Positions 24,119 through 33,546 of a stretch of 64,000 nt of DNA are shown one piece after another. The notes under the pieces are model-generated. The model worked only from the letters and a program-made list of their open reading frames with translations, ran no database searches and had not been told where the DNA came from. Origin of the DNA: Schizochytrium sp. TIO01 (taxonomy: Eukaryota; Sar; Bigyra; Thraustochytrida; Thraustochytriidae); assembly GCA_004764695.1 (NCBI GenBank), contig SMSO01000037.1, forward strand, positions 4,648,337-4,712,336, given 5' to 3'. Positions within the stretch are counted from its first letter, which is position 1; each line of letters opens with the position of its first letter. The position numbers were made by a program, and so were the translations under genes.

Positions 24119-24565
24119 ATGGGTGTTCACGGCAAGCCTCCCGCGGGTCTCTCCTGCAAGGCAACCTGGGAAGACATCACCGAGGAAGACGGTAACTACT
24201 GCGAGTACTTGAGCATGCCTAGCGGCCAGTGGCTTCCCTCTCAGTTCAGTGCGGACACTGTGCGCCACCTATTGCGCACTCAATACGGTCGGTACTTGGA
24301 GGACGTTGAGAAGGCAGCCAAAGACTGTGCCGCAGCTGTGCGCAGGCTAGTGGCTCGTGGTCCTCCGGTATACCTTTCGGACTCGGAGGCACTCCCGCTT
24401 GCTGAAGGTGACTCATACATTGAGAAGGTCTGGTTTGCTGACGAAGACTGTGAGGTTTCTGCTAAGCTCGAGGGAGCGTTGGAGGGCGAGGAACGCGAGG
24501 AGCTCTGGAACTCTCAGCGCGAGACTTTGCGCATGATGGAGGCTGCAGAGGCTAGCAGCGAGTAA
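24119..24565 (+). CDS. Small acidic hypothetical protein
   Basis: A 148-residue soluble protein, strongly acidic in its second half, without signal peptide or membrane segment. The start lies in ACGCCATGGG, a good eukaryotic initiation context. Residues 15-40 contain W-x-D-I and W-L-P-S-Q-F. Residues 45-75 are helical, with an Asp/Glu-Lys pattern around ADTVRHLL and YLEDVEKAAKDC. The last 30 residues are Glu-rich and probably a charged helix. GC-rich third positions and codon use similar to neighbouring genes support true coding. I do not recognise a family. Confidence 0.65.
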   Translation: MGVHGKPPAGLSCKATWEDITEEDGNYCEYLSMPSGQWLPSQFSADTVRHLLRTQYGRYLEDVEKAAKDCAAAVRRLVARGPPVYLSDSEALPLAEGDSYIEKVWFADEDCEVSAKLEGALEGEEREELWNSQRETLRMMEAAEASSE

Positions 24566-25501
24566 GCCTTCGATGCGGTTTGCTTTGAAACTTTGCATGC
24601 GTACGTATATATGCTTATAGGTATGTATGTAAATATGCTCGTATTTTGAGAGGGTGTGGCAGGTGTGCCCCAAATTCGGAGCATCTATGACGCTTCGACC
24701 AAGTAGAGCAAGGCGAAGGACGGGATGCCGGCGCTACTTTAGAACTTCTTTATGTTTGACTACCCTAGGATTTCGTGCTGGTAGGGCCGCCTTAGGCGAG
24801 CCCTGCTGATGATTTTGATTCTATTTCGTGCTTTGACCTTTTGCCTTGATTTTTGCCTTGACTCAATTTCATTTTGGTATAAAAATTCGACTTACTGTGA
24901 GCCTACTGCAACCTTTGCCATGGTCTTAGTCGGCACTTGGGGCTTTGCCTTGGCTGACAAATTACTACGTGGGAAATCGTCTTTTGACCTTGAATATATA
25001 AAGCCTTGCACATTTCTGAAAATTACAGCTGATGTAATAACAAGGTTATTCAATAGTATCCCTGTTTCTTTCACTAAAATTAAACATTTGACAAATGGAA
25101 ACATTGGATTAAAACTCGAGACGAATACTATCTATAAGTGGGAGCTATGGCTTCTTTTTGCTTATTGCATTCAAAAGCAACAGCTTGTGTTGAATTTGCT
25201 GATTCAAAACCAGAATCATCAAATCAAGCGAAGAGTTTATCTTATACTAACTAGAAGGCGACCAAAAGGCACCGAGGGGTTTTCTACGAACATTTTCTTT
25301 CCTTTAGTTTTTTTAAACAATAAATCTGCACCTCGGGTGTCATAGAGCAAACTAAAACTGTCCTGCCTGCCTAAGCGATAGAGGGGAGAGGGGGGGGGAG
25401 TGAGATAGGTTGAAGGTAAGCAAAGTGAGCAAAGGACGCACCCACACACGGAGAGGCATAAAGAGACCTAACAATATCATACCTGCAATACGTGTTTTGC
25501 A
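24566..25501. other. Intergenic, convergent 3' regions
   Basis: AT-rich, with a (GTAT)-like stretch near 24600-24630 and a poly-G run at about 25391-25400. The open frame at 24809-25345 is AT-biased and has no domain. Nothing else is seen. Confidence 0.6.
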
Positions 25502-26356
25502 TTATTTTTTTCCAATGTTGATGCCGAGCATTTTGAGCATGCTCTTAGGGTCTTTCAGCATCTGCTCAATGTACTTATTGTGCAGCAAGTAGCGGTTAAT
25601 CATGGGGCTGTTGAGAGCAGTAAGGCATTTGGAGAGCCACGGGGTAGCAATGATGGTGAAGCCCAGTCGCACAGGACCAGTGGCAAGGGTGAGTACATAA
25701 GCAATGGCAAACTTGCCGTACATGGAGTGTGCTGCAGAGAGCAGGGCCTCCTTCTTTTCGTCATTTACAACTGAGTCAGGAGCATAGTCTAGCAGGAAAT
25801 CCACATCAGCAAGGTCCAACTGAAACGCCAGGAAGAGGCCAAGCAAGACCATGCTCCACACAGTTGTGTGGAAAACCACCACGAGCGGGCCGTACTTTTG
25901 TACAAGCACCTGGTAGCGGCCAGTCTTTTTGTTTTGCTCCTTCTTTTTATCGTGCTCCTTGGTGGTGGTGTGAATAACGGTCTCCTTGCTTTGGGAGGCC
26001 AGAGTCCTAGTCGCCATAATCCGGAAGTGGGAAGGTCTTGAGGCCATCAACATGGCATGTGACCTCCATGGGAGTGCCATTGTTGTTGCCTTAATCATAG
26101 ACCTGGTCGAAGAAGCTTCACTAGCCAGCTTACCTGTCAAAGTGCTGCTGCAGAACATCCTTTTGCACGCCACAGACCCAAGAGAATGTGTCATGATTGA
26201 CGACGAATGACCAGGCAAGATTGCAGATCTCCTTGACAAGCCAGCCACAGTTGTCAAAGTTGGCGAGGATTTAACAGCGGTAGAAAATGCCATTTTCCCA
26301 GCAAGCGTTTCCCGCTTGGCAAAAAGAGAAGGCGCAAACCCGAGAGCGCGAATCAT
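25502..26356 (-). CDS. DUF1279 / FAM210-like mitochondrial membrane protein
   Basis: A 284-residue protein. The first 120 residues are rich in Ser, Thr, Arg, Ala and Met with almost no acidic residues, as in a long mitochondrial presequence. A Lys-rich coiled stretch (133-146) precedes a DUF1279-type domain (about 148-245): Y-x-x-L-V-x-K-Y-G (148-156), a first membrane segment (about 157-181) and a second helix with the ATGPVRLG element (225-232) leading into a hydrophobic span. Human FAM210A and FAM210B carry the same K-Y-G start and small-residue second helix; they act in the mitochondrial inner membrane in translation and iron/erythroid metabolism. The C-terminus is basic (GKK). The domain assignment is by motif reading only. 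It is divergent from the distant Pex19 gene. Confidence 0.75.
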   Translation of the reverse strand: MIRALGFAPSLFAKRETLAGKMAFSTAVKSSPTLTTVAGLSRRSAILPGHSSSIMTHSLGSVACKRMFCSSTLTGKLASEASSTRSMIKATTMALPWRSHAMLMASRPSHFRIMATRTLASQSKETVIHTTTKEHDKKKEQNKKTGRYQVLVQKYGPLVVVFHTTVWSMVLLGLFLAFQLDLADVDFLLDYAPDSVVNDEKKEALLSAAHSMYGKFAIAYVLTLATGPVRLGFTIIATPWLSKCLTALNSPMINRYLLHNKYIEQMLKDPKSMLKMLGINIGKK

Positions 26357-29300
26357 GATCTTGGACGAGGGAAATCTCGAATCTAAGTCAAATAGGTGAA
26401 GCGACCTTTCGCTCGATCGACAAAATCAAACGAAGCTATTTTGCGTGTGATCTACGAAAGTAATGTTCCTGCTAAACAAGCTAGTTCGAGCTGAGCTGAG
26501 CTGATCTAAGCTGGTTTGAGTCGAGCCTAGTTGACTGAAGTGGAGGCTCAGAACAACGCGCTCGACAAGATTAGATCAAATCGGATCTAGTCAATGGCGG
26601 CGGTGAGGCTGCAAGCAGCTCGCACGAGGCAGCGGCCTCAAGAGTCTCTGACAGTTCTCAACGATTAAAGGCGAGCACCGGTCGTCTATGTTGCTGTCCA
26701 AGGTCTCCGCCGCGCGCAGTAAGCGGCAGAATCAGGTTTGCCAGCTCCTGCGAAACAATCTCTTTCACTCTAAAAACAACAGAGTAAATCGAAATCGACT
26801 AAGCTAATAAACAGAGGAACAAACAAGCACACAACAGGAACAAACAACGTGGAAGAGCAGCAGTGCAGCCGCACCTTCGACAGTAGACCCGACGCTGCAC
26901 TTGTCGGTGGCCTGGCGCAGTGCTCTCGCTTCTCCAGAGCCTGCAATAACCTTCCTTGCAGCGGTGGCCTCTGCTGCAACAGACCAAAGTAAGCCGGAGT
27001 TGCTCAGCAAAGTGAAGCAATGCAAAACAACACAAAACAAGCAAAGCAAAGCAAAGCAAAGCAAAACAAAGCAAAGCAAAACAAAGCAAAGCAAAGCAAA
27101 GCAAATAGAACAAAACAAAAGTGAAGCACCTCTAAAGCAGTGAACGATGTAGAAGAACAAAGTGAAGCAAAGCCTGGCGAAACAGAACAGATCGAACTCG
27201 CAAGCAAAGCTTTTGTAAACACAACTAATCGTGGAAAGCGATGGTTTCATCGAAATCTTTCCATATCCGTAGTAGTAGTAGCACATTCATGACAACAAGC
27301 CGTAACTCACTCTCTTGAAGACATCGCCAATTTTTTATTTGACAAATCAACTAGTCAGCGACGACGATGAATCAAAACGACGCGAGCAACGGGTGAACGA
27401 GTTGGTTCTCAAATGGAGCAGCAGTCTGGGTTTGCTCCAAGGTAAGGTTTCAAGCGCTAAAGCTCAAAACACCTAAACGAATCGCGGCGATTCACCAATT
27501 TATCTCGATCTCTTTTGCTGCCAAAAGTGCAGTAAACTAACTGCCCGAGGTGCTCTCTGTCACCAAGATATCTTAGCGCTCTTTGGACAAGCCAGCTTCG
27601 ACTCCACCAAGGCACGTTAGCAATAATGACGCTGCGTGAACAAGCTCGAGCCTAGAGGCATCATAACACTCGTACATCAGAGCTTCGCGCTTTGATTCCA
27701 AGGCTTATTCTTTCAAGGTTTTCGGCGTTCGTGAGCATCAGACAGAAAGGCTGCTAGCTAGCTAGCTAGTAAAAGCTTCAATACCGAAAGGGTAACTAAA
27801 TGGGAGAGGGCAAAAGGGGGTTACCATACTGGTATCACAATTAGGTTGTCTGAGAACGGCCTCAGGGCGGTCACTTCGAAGCTGAGGCGCAGCACCATCG
27901 TTTCTGAGAAGACGTCGCGGCTCTGGAGCTACGCAGCGGAAGCCGAGATCTTCGTTAAGAAAAGTGACGGCTTCGCTGCTATTTATTGTTTTATTCATTC
28001 ATCGACGTGCTAGCGAGTTAGGATGAGAATGACTATTTATCTTGAGATTAGCAAGGGCGCAAATGCGGTATGTATGCCCCGTTGTTTTTTTCAGAAAGTA
28101 GAAACCGAGTTCTACTTTGTGAGTCACAATTTGAGTTGTCTTGAAAAGAGCCTTCCAGCAATCCGATAGTCTGCTTCGTGTTTGCGGAGGTTGTCTGGTC
28201 TGGCCCAAAATGTCAGCAAGGAAAGTTACGAGTCCTTTTAACAGTTCATGTTCGTTTTGGCTTGGCTAGTCTTTTGATTTTTTAGCCCTTTCTTTCTTTC
28301 TTTGTTCTCTGGCTAATGTTATTATTATATTTTTTCTTTCTACTGTGTTCTTCTTTATTATTGTTATTGGCCATTCATATTAAACTTGCTAAGTCTTTAA
28401 GTTTATTTTTTAACAAGAGCTTTTTAATTTTACAAATGCAACTTGAAGAAAGCCCAGACTCAACGCGCACTCTTCGCAAACTACGGTTGCCGTCATTGCA
28501 CCTGCAAGGAAACAGACATTGCACCGCTGATTTGAGATTGTGTAGCACGGAAATTAAGAAGGCCAACATGATAGATTGTCTTATCTGGATTATCCATCAA
28601 CTAGGAAATTGTTTATTTTCTAAACATGTTCATTCGAAGGTTCGCTAAAAATAAGCTAAAAGATCCACCAAAAGATTCGGACGGTCCTTGAATGGCAAGA
28701 ATAGCGCATGTGCTACTTCCTTAACTTCGTGGTACATGCCGGTTTGTTGCCGGGGTGGCCCAAGACCCTACAAATCGACTCACGCTGTCTCATTAGTTTA
28801 TTGCGAATCCATAATGGGTTTGGCTTTCTCCTCGTGTGAACCATGGGGCAGGAGTTTAGTGAACTCCAGAGTATGCCATATAAAAATGCAGAATGTGAAA
28901 ACCTACGTCTAGCAGCCCCAAGCTTCGTAGAACACTTTTTCTAAGGCCGAAGAGAAAGGATAGAATTCCTGAGTAAAAGAGTATGCACAAATTGAGAAAG
29001 ACACCGCTCGTGATAAGTCTTTATGAATACTCACGAGCCTCAGCGCGAGAGTGGGGTCCACAACCTCGTCCTCAGAAGTTGTGAGCATTTATGTTAGTGA
29101 TGCAATACTTCTCAACCATTCCAGGCATTGCGTCAGAAAGCGCCTACAACGTTTCTTGAATCGGTCAATGCTGATCCAAGGTCTACAATTTACTTCAAAA
29201 GCACCGAAGAGCCAAACTTGGCAATGTGGCATTGTATTTATTTGTAGAGCCTGAGACAACAAAGTTCAAGTTTATGCTTATAAACTGCTTAGACACTCTC

Positions 29301-30527
29301 GATTTTATAATCATGAGTCACTGGTTCAGATACAAGAAAATAGTATGCACTCTCACGGTGAGTTGAACTTTTCAATTAAAGACATAGTTTCCGTATAAAA
29401 CCGAAGGTTGGGAAACGAAAGGTCCCTTCGCTCCCATTATCAGCGATGTGCTGAGGTATGGAGTGAAACGTAAATTCTACTATTATCGTGAACCTTCTCA
29501 TGCCAAGAGCAGGGCTTAATAAGAGACCCAAATATTATTATTAAATCATATTGCCATGGAAACAGTGCTCAAGGAGCATCTAGTACAATATACGCACATA
29601 GTGTTTATGAACTTCACTTGCTTTTGTACTTGGCTTCTAGCAGCAAAGATAGTCCATTTGGATTCAATGAATAATTTACGCACGCATGTGTGCAAAGAAT
29701 TTGATGTAAATATTAATTTCCGAGCTTAGATTCCTCGCACTGATATTAAAAAGCCTACGCAGCGCCTTGCCTCTTGAAAATTCATATACCATTATTGCTT
29801 AGAGCTTAGTAAACCTCGAATGTATTCATTTATAACTGCTTGATTAAGCCACGTCCAACACGTTATGGGTACAAGTCAAGCTGCCGTTGCACAGTTTGAT
29901 GGGTCAAATTTATTTTCTGTTTGCGCATGGGAAGAGTACCGGCGCAGCCATTTACACCGACTCTGCTACTATGATGCCAGCTTAGAAACCCCAATAATCC
30001 GAGCATTGTTGCTAGTGTACCAGATTGAAACGTGAATTTACGAAAGCGTGCAATTCGACCTCTAATTAAGGTACCTAAGCTCCCGAAGTCCGCAATTCCC
30101 CTACACATTAAGCAACATGTGTGCGCACGGAGGAGGCACTACTAATAAATAAGAAGGTATAAATTAAGGTGGATTGGAGGAAGCAGAGAATGACTTGGAA
30201 AACCATGAATGAAACAGTAGCGCGCGATCGAAATCAGACTAGCGCGGCAGATACAAATCTGCGCAATACTGAGATCAAGGTGCTTCACGAAGCAAGCATC
30301 AGGTTTGAGTCGGCCCTGCCAAGTTTGAAGGCTTTAGGCAACTTGTGTTAGCTGGTCTGCGAGGGGGATTGCGACGGATACTGCGTGTGGTACGTCAAGA
30401 TCACCAAGACGACTTTGAAGAGTCAGCACGTGGCTAGCAAGCGGGATCACTTATTTTACCTTGGGTTTGTGCTGAGTAGATTTGGAATTTAGACCACCAA
30501 AGATACGGAGTACTCAAGTCTGCAACA
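26357..30527. other. Gene-free stretch of about 4 kb
   Basis: Lies between the start of the DUF1279 gene (minus) and Pex19 (plus). No supportable gene. A degenerate (AAAGC)n array at about 27000-27110 makes long Leu/Cys/Phe-rich false frames on the minus strand. Short GCTA and TTTC tracts occur at about 27752-27768 and 28290-28302. Confidence 0.6.
27000..27110. repeat. (AAAGC)n / (AAAAC) pentanucleotide array
   Basis: About twenty degenerate units of AAAGC with AAAAC variants. The reverse complement reads GCTTT and gives a repetitive open frame that is not a real gene. Confidence 0.85.
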
Positions 30528-31445
30528 ATGTCGAACGCACAGAATAAATCCAACTTGGTTGACGATGATCTGGACGATCTTCTTTCGAGCGCCCTTGATG
30601 AGGTAGAGCTTGACGATCATGATGATGATTCTGGCCAGACTGAAGTTGGCAATAAAGGATCAAACCTCTCATCCGCTGCGCGTGCAGCTGCTCAGGAATC
30701 TGCAGAAACTGCTAAAAAATCCGGCGAACAGGCTAAGAAAGACGCAGCAGCTAGCGCGTCCTCAGGAGGTTTCGGAGGCTTTGAAAACTTTGAAGCAAGC
30801 GCTGCAGAACTTCTCAAGGAGCTCAACGATCCTGAGTTTAGTAAAACCTTGGAGGAGACCCTCAAGGCCATGGGCCAGGCCGAGGCAGGAGGCAGTGGTG
30901 GCGATGCATCCGATGAGGATATCGCAAAATTACTCCAGGGCTTGACAAAATCTGCCGGCGACCTCGAGGGCCTCGACGCTGCTTCAGCTGAAAACATGGG
31001 CGACGAGATCATGAAGGAGATGATGGCACAGTTTGAGAAGATGGGCAACAAAGAAGACTTTGAGAGTGTTATTTCAAACATGATGAGTCAACTTCTTGGC
31101 AAAGATGTCATGTACCCTCCCATGAAGATGGTATGTGAAAAATTCCCCGAATGGTTAGCTGACCATGAAGACAAGCTCGAGCCTGCCGAATATGAGCGCT
31201 ATGGCAAGCAGTATGAAGTTTATCAACGTATTGTGGCAGTTTATGAGACTGAACCTGATAACTTATCTAAGCTCAGCGAGCTCTTTGAACAGGTCCAAGA
31301 GTTTGGTCAACCCCCTGTTGAAATTGTCAAAGAGCTTTCGCCTGGGCTTGAAATCGACGAAAACGGTGTGCCAAAGCTTCCTGCTCTTGGCGGAGGTGCT
31401 GGCATGCCACCGGGCATGGACCCCAATGCCTGCGCTCAGCAGTAA
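30528..31445 (+). CDS. PEX19: Pex19, peroxisomal membrane protein receptor
   Basis: A 305-residue protein matching Pex19, the cytosolic chaperone that binds peroxisomal membrane proteins and docks on Pex3. The acidic N-terminus has the Pex3-binding helix (residues 13-25, DLDDLLSSALDEV), as in human Pex19. An alanine-rich linker follows, then amphipathic helices with LLKELNDPEF and AKLLQGL. The C-terminal cargo-binding domain (about 165-270) carries LLGKDVMYPPMKMVCEKFPE and W-L-x-x-H, followed by the Y-x-x-Q-Y-x-x-Y-x-R-I-V element. The protein ends in CAQQ, a CaaX box with Gln as last residue, which predicts farnesylation; yeast Pex19 ends in the very similar CKQQ. Length is close to the animal protein (299). 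The ATG lies in CAACAATGTC context. Its presence implies functional peroxisomes. Confidence 0.95.
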   Translation: MSNAQNKSNLVDDDLDDLLSSALDEVELDDHDDDSGQTEVGNKGSNLSSAARAAAQESAETAKKSGEQAKKDAAASASSGGFGGFENFEASAAELLKELNDPEFSKTLEETLKAMGQAEAGGSGGDASDEDIAKLLQGLTKSAGDLEGLDAASAENMGDEIMKEMMAQFEKMGNKEDFESVISNMMSQLLGKDVMYPPMKMVCEKFPEWLADHEDKLEPAEYERYGKQYEVYQRIVAVYETEPDNLSKLSELFEQVQEFGQPPVEIVKELSPGLEIDENGVPKLPALGGGAGMPPGMDPNACAQQ

Positions 31446-31881
31446 AATACAAAGAAAAAAGAGATGCGACCTTCTAATATATAAGATTATTCACTTTCCA
31501 TGCTGTTCTGTTCATGCATCTCAATTGGTTAGGGCGTTTTTTTGAGCGACAGGTCGATAATACGAGTTTCGCCTGAGCAGGTTAGGAATTTCTCGCCAAC
31601 GTAGATGCTACCCCCAGTACTACTTCTGGAGTATCATTGAAACGAGCACCTTGCCGATATAATATGTTTGAATCAATCTCACTAGTCAAAAGCAGCAAAA
31701 AAATATCCTGGATAAAAAGCAAAAACAATCATTCATTTAGGTTTGACTTCAATTCTTGTTACCCACGTGGAAAAATTCGTATATCACCGTCATCAATCCA
31801 AAAACAGAAATGCACAGGGTGTATCCTTGGTATATATTCTACTAACTGAGGGACATCACTCAACCAATGAAATGGGCTTCT
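31446..31881. other. Intergenic between PEX19 and tRNA
   Basis: AT-rich 3' region of PEX19 and 5' flank of the tRNA gene. No gene is seen. Confidence 0.6.
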
Positions 31882-31954
31882 GCTCGGATAGCTCAGTTGG
31901 TAGAGTGACAGTTTAGTAAGCTGTTGGTCCCGAGTTCAACTCTCGGTTCGAGCA
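31882..31954 (+). tRNA. tRNA-Thr (anticodon AGT)
   Basis: A complete 73-nt cloverleaf without intron. The acceptor stem GCTCGGA pairs with TTCGAGC plus discriminator A. The D arm is GCTC-AGTTGGTA-GAGT, giving one G-T pair. The anticodon stem is ACAGT/GCTGT with loop TTAGTAA, so the anticodon is AGT, read as IGT for Thr ACN codons. The variable loop is TGGTC, and the T arm CCGAG-TTCAACT-CTCGG is perfect and holds the B box. CCA is not encoded. A run of six T starts five bases downstream and serves as the RNA polymerase III terminator. Confidence 0.95.
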
Positions 31955-31958
31955 AATA

Positions 31959-31964
31959 TTTTTT
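31959..31964 (+). terminator. RNA polymerase III terminator
   Basis: Six consecutive T, five bases after the discriminator base of the tRNA-Thr gene, inside a wider T/A-rich tract that continues to about 32030. Confidence 0.8.
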
Positions 31965-32595
31965 AATATTATTTTTTTTTCTATTTTTTTATAAATTAAA
32001 TAGAAAATATTTTAAATTTTTTAACTTACGGAATAAACACATTCTTTGAGCTAGGCTAATAACTTCATTTTTTATCTTCAAATCTGAGTCACGGTTATAA
32101 TGATAGACCTTGCACATGAGCTAATCTAAGCATATGAGGTTTTTAAAGCCTGAGGCCTTGACTTTCAAGGTTTTGTTGTTGCTGGTTTACGAATGTTTGT
32201 TTTTGTTTGTTTTTTTCAATTTATTGAAAAGCTGAAAAGAACGCAGAATTGTGATAGTACTATGGAATGTTCTGCATCTCGAAGTTCATCACAGATCTCG
32301 ATGGTTGTTTCTTTGCAAGACATTCGAGTGTTGTGTTTTTGTTAGTTTGATTATTCCGGATTTAGAACTGAGGTCTATTTTATCAACTAAGAGTATTGGG
32401 CCATACTTTCATGCCAAGAAATGACAGACATAGAGATTTTGGAATCAGTCGTCTCTGTTCTCAAAGTTCTGATTGTTGGACATGATAACTACCTATAAGA
32501 TGAATGTTTTGCATGAGTGTGATCTGCAGCAGAACAAAATAATCAACCTTCACCAACCATCATCCAACGTGACAATCGTCAATTTGTGATTAGCA
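31965..32595. other. Intergenic, promoter side of HD-domain gene
   Basis: A strongly T/A-rich stretch (31959-32030), then ordinary intergenic DNA up to the HD-domain gene. No gene is seen. Confidence 0.6.
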
Positions 32596-33546
32596 ATGGA
32601 GACCTTTCAAGCCCAGCAGGGACGTGATCCCAGCTCTGAAGATGTAGACTTCACTGCGAACGAGACGGTTTTGCCTCTCTCTGATCCGGCAGCCACCAGC
32701 TTCATCTTGATGGAGATCGTCCGCATGAACAAGAACCTGCCGCCTCTGCAGACTTTGCAAAGCGGAGACCTCCTACGATCATTTTTTGTTGCAGAAATCT
32801 TACCCTTGCTTGCCGATTCTGTGGAGTGCAAAGGTGAAGGAACCTCGGTTAGACTGCAAGTTAAGTGTGAGGCTCTTTCTCAAGTGAAAAGCGCGCTTGT
32901 GAGTAAACCTCAGGACACCACATCTGCCAAGATCAGCGTCAGCGATGAAGTGGATCCTGAAAGCGCCAAGCGTGAGGTTAATTTTCAACGTAGTGTGGCA
33001 AACCTGAAACGCGAGAAACGCACCGGCTGGGTTTTGCGCAATGTGCCGGATCCTGAGAGTGTCTCAGATCATAGCTTTGGTGTCGCTCTTGGGGCCTTTC
33101 TTGTGCAAGATGACTCCATTGATCGGTCCAAAGCTGTAATGATGGGCCTGCTTCACGATGTGGCAGAGTCGATTGTGGGAGACATTGCCCCAGGTCAAGG
33201 TATCTCGGATACCGAAAAGCATTCCCGTGAGCATGCCGCTATGGAAGAGCTTCTGCACAACCAACTCGGAGGCGGGGCCCATGCCAACTATATTGAAGCG
33301 CTTTGGAAAGAATACGAAGCCCGTGAGTCTCCAGAGTCTCTCTTGGTAAAAGATCTAGACCGTTGGGAGATGATTCTCACTGCTGACGGATATGAACGCG
33401 ATGCGGCCCCGGAGCGGCAAGATTTTCTGCAAGAATTCTACGAAGGTGTGCGCGGTAAAATTAAGCACCCGCGCGTTCAAGCTTGGCAAAAATCTCTTGA
33501 AGCATCACGCAACGAGCGTCTTGCACAGAGAAATGAATCCCATTAG
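32596..33546 (+). CDS. HD-domain phosphohydrolase, HDDC2 / 5'-deoxynucleotidase type
   Basis: A 316-residue protein. Residues about 128-305 match the HDDC2/YGK1/YfbR group, metal-dependent nucleotidases that dephosphorylate deoxynucleoside 5'-monophosphates. Visible elements: L-K-R-E-K-R-T-G-W-V (137-146), PESVSDHS with metal ligand His159, the HD pair His187-Asp188 in LLHDVAES, Glu191, VGDIAPG with Asp196, and the distal KDLDRWEMI (252-260) that supplies the last metal ligand. Human HDDC2 shares R-N-V-x-x-P-E-S-V-S-D-H and V-G-D-I-A-P almost exactly. The first 125 residues are an extension absent from HDDC2, partly hydrophobic (FFVAEILPLL) and of unknown role. It probably acts in the cytosol in nucleotide salvage. 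The ATG context AGCAATGGAG is good. Confidence 0.93.
   Translation: METFQAQQGRDPSSEDVDFTANETVLPLSDPAATSFILMEIVRMNKNLPPLQTLQSGDLLRSFFVAEILPLLADSVECKGEGTSVRLQVKCEALSQVKSALVSKPQDTTSAKISVSDEVDPESAKREVNFQRSVANLKREKRTGWVLRNVPDPESVSDHSFGVALGAFLVQDDSIDRSKAVMMGLLHDVAESIVGDIAPGQGISDTEKHSREHAAMEELLHNQLGGGAHANYIEALWKEYEARESPESLLVKDLDRWEMILTADGYERDAAPERQDFLQEFYEGVRGKIKHPRVQAWQKSLEASRNERLAQRNESH

Noticed and set aside
26804-27286. Leu/Cys/Phe-rich minus-strand frame
   Set aside because: It is the translation of the (AAAGC)n repeat.
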